A stretch of 52,739 nt of DNA from Holosporales bacterium (GTDB lineage Bacteria > Pseudomonadota > Alphaproteobacteria > RUG11792). The stretch spans positions 1 through 52,739 of the forward strand of contig JAITPA010000026.1 in NCBI GenBank assembly GCA_031289695.1, written 5' to 3'. Of the stretch, positions 46,775-52,739 are shown one piece after another. The notes below the pieces were generated by a model that saw nothing but the letters and a program-made list of their open reading frames with translations, had not been told where the DNA came from and searched no databases. The position numbers and the translations under genes were made by a program. How positions within the stretch are numbered: position 1 is the first letter of the stretch; each line of letters opens with the position of its first letter.

Positions 46775-49288
46775 ATGTCAGATAGTATTTATAATTTTCG
46801 AGCAGTCCAAAAAAAGTGGACAGACCGTTTTTCAAAGTATTCAATATCGAACGAAGAACTAAGGAAAAATAAAGATAGAATTTTTTATGTATTAGAAATG
46901 TTGCCATACCCATCTGGAAAGCTTCATATGGGACATGCGAGAAATTATACAATAGGAGATATTGTTGCCAGGCATAAAAAGATGCTTGGATTTTCGGTTA
47001 TCCACCCGATGGGTTGGGATGCATTCGGGATGCCGGCTGAAAACGCAGCGATGAAGGAAGGTGGTCACCCAAAAATTTGGACAAATGATAATATTCAAAG
47101 TATGAAGGAACAGCTAATTAGCTTCGGATACATGTACGATTGGCCGAGAGAAGTCAGCACGTGTAGTGAAGAATATTATTCTCAAGAACAGAAGATTTTT
47201 TTGGATTTATACAAGCTTGGGTTAGTATACCAGAAAGAGTCTTATGTCAATTGGGATCCAGTCGATAAAACTGTCCTGGCTAATGAGCAAGTAATAGACG
47301 GCAGAGGCTGGAGGTCTGGAGCTGTAGTCGAAAAAAGGCTTCTGGAACAATGGTCGATTAAGATCACAGATTACGCCGAAAAGCTGCTTCAAGGACTCAA
47401 AGATCTCGAAACGCATTGGCCAGATAAAGTTTTGAAAATGCAAGAGAACTGGATTGGCAAATCCCAAGGGGCATTGGTTAATTTTGATATAACAACTAGA
47501 AATGAGAAGATTCCTGTGTTTACAACTAGACCAGATACTTTGTTTGGAGCGTCATTTCTTGCAATTTCTCCTGACCATGATGTAGCCAAAGAGCTCGCCA
47601 AAACAAGAAGTGACGTAGCTGAGTTTATAGACGAATGCGGAAAAACAGCAACAACTGAAGAGTTAATAGAAAAGATGGAGAAGAAAGGAATTTTCACTGG
47701 CCTCTTTGTCAAGCATCCTCTGAAAAGCGAAGAGACATTGCCGATCTATATAGCCAACTTCGTGTTAATAGATTATGGAACTGGAGCGGTATTCGGCTGC
47801 CCAGCCCACGACGAAAGAGATTTTGATTTTGCAACAAAGTACAACCTCAAAATAAATAGGGTTGTCGAAGGAGGAGAGCTCCCATATGTCGATGATGGCA
47901 GACATGTAAATTCCGAATTCCTGGATGGCATGATGACAGCTGAAGCAAAAGCTTGCATGATCGACTACATTGAAAAAAATAGATTAGGGGAAAGGAAGAT
48001 AACTTACCGTCTTCGCGATTGGCTCGTATCAAGACAAAGATATTGGGGATGTCCAATTCCAATAGTTCACTGCCCATCTTGTGGAAACGTTCCGGCGGAA
48101 TTGCCGGTTCTTCTCCCGGACGATGTAACATTCGGTGGCAATGGTAATCCGCTTGAGAATCATCCGACATGGAAGCATGTTAAGTGTCCAAAATGCGGGA
48201 TGGACGCCGTGAGAGAAACAGATACTCTCGATACGTTCTTTGAATCATCTTGGTACTTCCTGAGGTATTTAGACGCCAGGTGCAATGATCCAATCAACAA
48301 GGAAATTGCTGATATGACGACGCCTGTTGACCTTTATATCGGGGGTGTAGAACACGCAGTTCTTCACCTGTTATATGCGAGATTTTTTATGCTTGTTCTT
48401 CGAGATATGGGCTACGTTTCCGAAGTGATGCCGTTTAAGTCTCTCCTGACTCAAGGGATGGTCTGCCATAAGTCATACAAAAATTCTGGTGGCGAATGGG
48501 TATACCCAGATGACATTGTAAAAACGGCAGATGGAAGGATGATAGACAAAGATGGTAGAGAGGTTTTTGAGTGTTCCTTCGAAAAAATGAGTAAGTCAAA
48601 AAAGAATGCGATAAGCCCGGAAAAAATAGTTGAATCGCACGGCGTAGATGCAGTGAGACTTTTCATCGTTTCAGATACGCCTCCCGAAAAAGATCTTGAT
48701 TGGAATACCGATGCATTGGACGGAGCTTGGAGATTTTTGAATAGGGTTTGGAAAGTCTTCAACAAAGTCCTCGAAAGGATTGGACATAGAACTGATGGAG
48801 CCAATACTTTGATCAAGACAACGCATACTTATCTAAAGAAGATCACATACAGTTATGAAAACATAGCGCTAAATAAGTCGGTTGCCTTAATAAGAGAGTT
48901 ATTCAACGAGATTGAAGATAAAATCAATTCAGAATCATCTGGAGCGGTAGAGTTTGCCTTTAAATCATTCGTAAAGGCCGTATACCCCGTAACACCATTT
49001 ATATGCCACGAAATGTGGGAAATTTTAGGTGGGTCTTCGGATATCATCGACGAGAAGTGGCCGGATATAGACGAAAAATTGGCAACGGCTGATGTCGTAA
49101 CAATAGCAATACAGATCAATGGTAAACTGAAAAATACATTTGAAGCGGAAAAAGACCTAGATGCAGAACTGCTCAAAAAAATGGCACTCGATATATTGGG
49201 GAATGCGATACAACCCAACGCCATCGATAAGGTAATAGTTGTCCAAAATAGAGTCGTAAATTTTGTTGTTAATGTGACTTCGATTTGA
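46775..49288 (+). CDS. leuS: Leucyl-tRNA synthetase
   Basis: Class I synthetase charging tRNA-Leu, 837 residues. HIGH motif as HMGH in PYPSGKLHMGHARNYTIGD, KMSKS in EKMSKSKKNA, and the CP1 editing domain with TTRPDTLFGASF and the threonine-rich pocket; GCPAHDERDF contains the editing aspartate. A zinc-ribbon-like pair (CPSC and CPKC) lies at about residues 430-470. The length is typical of alphaproteobacteria. Confidence 0.98.
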   Translation: MSDSIYNFRAVQKKWTDRFSKYSISNEELRKNKDRIFYVLEMLPYPSGKLHMGHARNYTIGDIVARHKKMLGFSVIHPMGWDAFGMPAENAAMKEGGHPKIWTNDNIQSMKEQLISFGYMYDWPREVSTCSEEYYSQEQKIFLDLYKLGLVYQKESYVNWDPVDKTVLANEQVIDGRGWRSGAVVEKRLLEQWSIKITDYAEKLLQGLKDLETHWPDKVLKMQENWIGKSQGALVNFDITTRNEKIPVFTTRPDTLFGASFLAISPDHDVAKELAKTRSDVAEFIDECGKTATTEELIEKMEKKGIFTGLFVKHPLKSEETLPIYIANFVLIDYGTGAVFGCPAHDERDFDFATKYNLKINRVVEGGELPYVDDGRHVNSEFLDGMMTAEAKACMIDYIEKNRLGERKITYRLRDWLVSRQRYWGCPIPIVHCPSCGNVPAELPVLLPDDVTFGGNGNPLENHPTWKHVKCPKCGMDAVRETDTLDTFFESSWYFLRYLDARCNDPINKEIADMTTPVDLYIGGVEHAVLHLLYARFFMLVLRDMGYVSEVMPFKSLLTQGMVCHKSYKNSGGEWVYPDDIVKTADGRMIDKDGREVFECSFEKMSKSKKNAISPEKIVESHGVDAVRLFIVSDTPPEKDLDWNTDALDGAWRFLNRVWKVFNKVLERIGHRTDGANTLIKTTHTYLKKITYSYENIALNKSVALIRELFNEIEDKINSESSGAVEFAFKSFVKAVYPVTPFICHEMWEILGGSSDIIDEKWPDIDEKLATADVVTIAIQINGKLKNTFEAEKDLDAELLKKMALDILGNAIQPNAIDKVIVVQNRVVNFVVNVTSI

Positions 49289-49398
49289 AATTGGAAAAAG
49301 AAATCAATATCCATCGCGGAGCCTGTATTTTCCATAGACAACGTATTCCAGATCTCAAAGGACAAAAATACAGACTCGAAAAACAAATCCAAGTTGCG

Positions 49399-50580
<1,182 letters not shown>

Positions 50581-50669
50581 TCACCTGGGATCAAAAATTA
50601 CTGGGCTAATATATCACAATTTTCTTAAAGAGTAGTTAATCGATGAGCATAATAGGCTAAAAAAATTTT

Positions 50670-50698
50670 TTGCCGATTTCAAAAAAGCGTGTTACACT
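50670..50698 (+). promoter_or_regulatory. dnaK promoter
   Basis: TTGCCG (50670-50675), 17-base spacer and TACACT (50693-50698), with TGT before the -10. The CIRCE operator begins two bases after the -10. Confidence 0.65.
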
Positions 50699-50699
50699 G

Positions 50700-50726
50700 T
50701 TAGCAGTTGCATCGATAGAGTGCTAA
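50700..50726 (+). promoter_or_regulatory. CIRCE operator (HrcA site) of dnaK
   Basis: TTAGCAGTT, nine bases, GAGTGCTAA. The right arm is the perfect CIRCE half; the left arm differs at three positions. This is the mirror of the groESL site, where the left arm is perfect. Confidence 0.8.
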
Positions 50727-50751
50727 TTTTAAAATTTGAAAGGAGAAAGTT

Positions 50752-52629
50752 ATGGCAAAGATAATAGGAATAGACCTCGGCACGACAAACTCATGTGTTG
50801 CGGTTATGGAAGGTTCATCAGGTAAGGTCGTAGAAAATACCGAAGGAGCGAGGACGACGCCATCGATCGTAGCCTTTTTAGAAAACGGAGAAAGACTCGT
50901 TGGTCAGCCGGCTAAAAGGCAAGCGGTAACAAATTACGAAAATACCGTCTTCGCAGTTAAGAGGCTGATAGGTAGGAAATTCGATGATCCATTAACAAAG
51001 CAAGATATGGAACTTGTCCCGTACAAAATCACGAAATCATCAGGAGGAGATGCTTGGGTTGCAGCCAGAGGGAAGGATTATAGTCCCAGCCAAATAAGCG
51101 CCATCATCTTACAGAAGATGAAGGAAACAGCCGAGGCAAAGCTGGGGGAAAAAGTAACTCAGGCAGTCATTACTGTTCCGGCTTATTTTAACGATGCCCA
51201 AAGGCAGGCAACAAAAGATGCAGGAAAAATAGCTGGGCTCGAGGTTCTAAGAATCATAAACGAGCCAACTGCAGCGGCTTTAGCGTATGGCTTAGACAAG
51301 AAGACAAGTGGATCGATTGTGGTATATGACCTCGGAGGAGGGACTTTTGATGTATCTATCCTTGAAATAGGAGATGGTGTCTTTGAGGTTAAGGCGACCA
51401 ATGGAGATACGTTCCTTGGAGGAGAAGACTTCGATGCGAAAATTATTGACTACGTTGCATCTGAATTCATGAATGATACTGGCATCGATATTAAGCGGGA
51501 TAACATGGCCCTTCAGAGGCTAAAAGAATCCGCTGAAAAAGCGAAGATTGAGTTGTCTTCTTCGATGCAGACAGAAATCAACCTTCCATTTATAACGGCC
51601 GATGCATCTGGACCAAAACATTTGAATGTTAAATTGACTAGGGCGAAGTTTGAGTCTTTAGTCGCCGATCTGATCGAGAAAACGATCACTCCGTGTAGAA
51701 CGGCCATCAAGGATGCTGGAATGTCGGTCGGAGATATACAGGAGGTTGTTTTGGTTGGTGGTATGACTCGCATGCCAAAGGTCATCGAAAAGGTTAAAGA
51801 GTTTTTCGGAAAGGAACCTAATAGAAGTGTTAACCCGGATGAGGTTGTCGCATTAGGAGCAGCAATTCAGGCAGGCGTCCTTCAGGGAGATGTCAAAGAT
51901 GTATTACTTCTAGACGTGACCCCATTGTCGCTTGGTATAGAAACTCTCGGCGGGATCTTTACAAGACTGATTGAGAAGAACACAACAATCCCGACGAAGA
52001 AGAGCCAGGTATTCTCGACGGCAGAAGATAACCAGACTGCGGTTACGATTAGTGTGTTTCAGGGAGAACGCGAAATTGCCGCCCAAAACAAATTACTAGG
52101 ACAATTCGATTTAGTTGGGCTTCCTTCGGCGCGGCGAGGTATGCCGCAGATTGAGGTTACTTTCGACATAGACGCCAATGGACTTGTAAATGTATCGGCG
52201 AAAGATAAAGCTACAGGAAAAGAGCAGCAAATCAGGATCCAGGCTTCTGGTGGATTAACAGATGCTGAAATTCAGCAGATGTTAAAGGATGCTGAAGCCA
52301 ACGCTGCAGAGGACGTCAAAAGAAAAGAACTAATAGAAGTTAGAAATCACGCTGATGGATTGATTCATACAACAGAAAAAGGACTTGTTGACTATGGGGA
52401 CAAAATTTCTGCCGATGAAAAATCGCAGATAGAACATGATATCAACGAATTGAAAGAAGCAGTTAAGGGAGATGATAAAGATTCAATACATGCTAAAACG
52501 CAATCTCTAGTTCAGTCATCTATGAAGATAGGAGATATGATGTATAAGGATGCTCAGGCAAAAGAATCTGAAAAAGCAACAGAAGGTGAAAAGGTTGTTG
52601 ATGGTGAATACAGTGATTTAAACAAATAA
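50752..52629 (+). CDS. dnaK: Chaperone protein DnaK (Hsp70)
   Basis: ATP-dependent folding chaperone, 625 residues. Nucleotide-binding domain with [56 protein letters not shown] and [13 protein letters not shown]; substrate-binding domain with [15 protein letters not shown]-terminal helical lid. AAGGAG lies about seven bases before the ATG. dnaJ, usually next, is not recognised in the bases that remain, and grpE is not in the window. Confidence 0.99.
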   Translation: MAKIIGIDLGTTNSCVAVMEGSSGKVVENTEGARTTPSIVAFLENGERLVGQPAKRQAVTNYENTVFAVKRLIGRKFDDPLTKQDMELVPYKITKSSGGDAWVAARGKDYSPSQISAIILQKMKETAEAKLGEKVTQAVITVPAYFNDAQRQATKDAGKIAGLEVLRIINEPTAAALAYGLDKKTSGSIVVYDLGGGTFDVSILEIGDGVFEVKATNGDTFLGGEDFDAKIIDYVASEFMNDTGIDIKRDNMALQRLKESAEKAKIELSSSMQTEINLPFITADASGPKHLNVKLTRAKFESLVADLIEKTITPCRTAIKDAGMSVGDIQEVVLVGGMTRMPKVIEKVKEFFGKEPNRSVNPDEVVALGAAIQAGVLQGDVKDVLLLDVTPLSLGIETLGGIFTRLIEKNTTIPTKKSQVFSTAEDNQTAVTISVFQGEREIAAQNKLLGQFDLVGLPSARRGMPQIEVTFDIDANGLVNVSAKDKATGKEQQIRIQASGGLTDAEIQQMLKDAEANAAEDVKRKELIEVRNHADGLIHTTEKGLVDYGDKISADEKSQIEHDINELKEAVKGDDKDSIHAKTQSLVQSSMKIGDMMYKDAQAKESEKATEGEKVVDGEYSDLNK

Positions 52630-52651
52630 GACAGTAGTTGTGCGCTTTCGA

Positions 52652-52685
52652 ATTCGAATTGGGAACATAATTTCTCAATTCGAAT
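52652..52685. terminator. Inverted repeat after dnaK
   Basis: A 13-bp stem with one G-T pair (ATTCGAATTGGGA / TCTCAATTCGAAT) and an eight-base loop, 22 bases after the dnaK stop. No T-run follows, so it may be a processing or stabilising hairpin as much as a terminator. Confidence 0.4.
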
Positions 52686-52701
52686 CGATCTGTGGTACAA
52701 T
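52672..52701 (+). promoter_or_regulatory. Candidate promoter of the gene at the right edge
   Basis: TTCTCA (52672-52677), 18-base spacer, TGG then TACAAT (52696-52701). It overlaps the right arm of the preceding inverted repeat. Confidence 0.4.
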
Positions 52702-52720
52702 CCACGCATAGGGGTTGTTA

Positions 52721-52739
52721 ATGATAGTTGTAGGCGAAA
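52721..52739 (+). CDS. 5' end of an unidentified gene cut by the window edge
   Basis: ATG at 52721 after a GGGG-containing spacer; only MIVVGE can be read. It does not look like the start of DnaJ (which begins near KRDYYEVLG). Placement after a promoter-like sequence makes a real start likely. Confidence 0.35.

Noticed and set aside
49323-49373. Inverted repeat CTGTATTTT / AAAATACAG behind leuS
   Set aside because: Nine-base arms with a loop of about 33 bases and no T-run; weak as a terminator.

Overview
The window looks like a compact, low-GC chromosome segment of a host-associated alphaproteobacterium, most plausibly of Holosporales/Rickettsiales type. The grounds are indirect. The housekeeping genes have alphaproteobacterial character: a split NAD(P) transhydrogenase alpha subunit, six-domain S1, and a UvrA whose first zinc module is degenerate. 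No amino acid biosynthesis genes are present. Importers and antiporters are abundant, and several exported proteins are of a kind typical of intracellular bacteria (ankyrin lipoprotein, large beta-helix exoprotein, helical-repeat protein). Genus and species cannot be read from the sequence. Coding density is very high: neighbours often overlap by 4-40 bases, and no gene-free stretch exceeds 300 bases.

Layout. 1-1483 (-): the start of an edge gene and an NhaD-type antiporter. 1694-6292 (+): rpsA, a SemiSWEET-like gene, dxs and an RluC-type gene, with stop/start overlaps. 6253-8643 (-): pntAA and an aromatic amino acid permease. 8714-14343 (+): ftsY, a DAACS symporter, two tandem phosphoethanolamine transferases and dgkA. 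The second transferase carries an in-frame 114-nt palindromic element. 14454-16562 (+): a large exported alpha-helical protein. 16540-18961 (-): murD-ftsW. 19154-20478 (+): an ankyrin lipoprotein and an RlpA-like lipoprotein. 20461-22221 (-): an MsbA-like ABC transporter. 22276-25846 (+): a ferredoxin-NADP reductase and uvrA. 25936-32783 (-): a 1253-aa beta-helix exoprotein, a CPA2 antiporter with a duplicated 3' end, and a porin. 32912-34251 (-): rplY, pth and a 45-aa membrane protein gene overlapping pth. 34340-40360 (-): murE(5' short)-uvrD-glmU-recR-obgE. 40509-41111 (+): a shortened Rpn-family gene. 41120-43178 (+): groESL with promoter, CIRCE operator and terminator. 43185-45256 (+): tRNA-Arg(UCU), an exported hypothetical protein and an orphan OmpR-type regulator. 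45315-46662 (-): mreB-yggT. 46775-49288 (+): leuS. 49399-50577 (-): tgt. 50670-52629 (+): dnaK with CIRCE, then the start of an edge gene.

How it fits together. Envelope construction dominates: peptidoglycan precursors and elongation/division (glmU, murE, murD, ftsW, mreB, rlpA-like), lipid flipping (msbA-like) and head-group modification. The two phosphoethanolamine transferases would release diacylglycerol that the adjacent DgkA can recycle. Chaperone genes share CIRCE operators, implying HrcA control. Promoters frequently show a TACAAT/TACACT or extended -10 box with 17-18 base spacing.

Most interesting points: the cloverleaf-like palindromic element inserted in frame at the end of a transferase gene; a murE that lacks the N-terminal domain yet keeps a good promoter whose -35 overlaps that of a divergent Rpn-family gene; two large exported proteins of unknown function; a 3'-end duplication behind an antiporter gene; and an unannotated-size small membrane protein gene overlapping pth.
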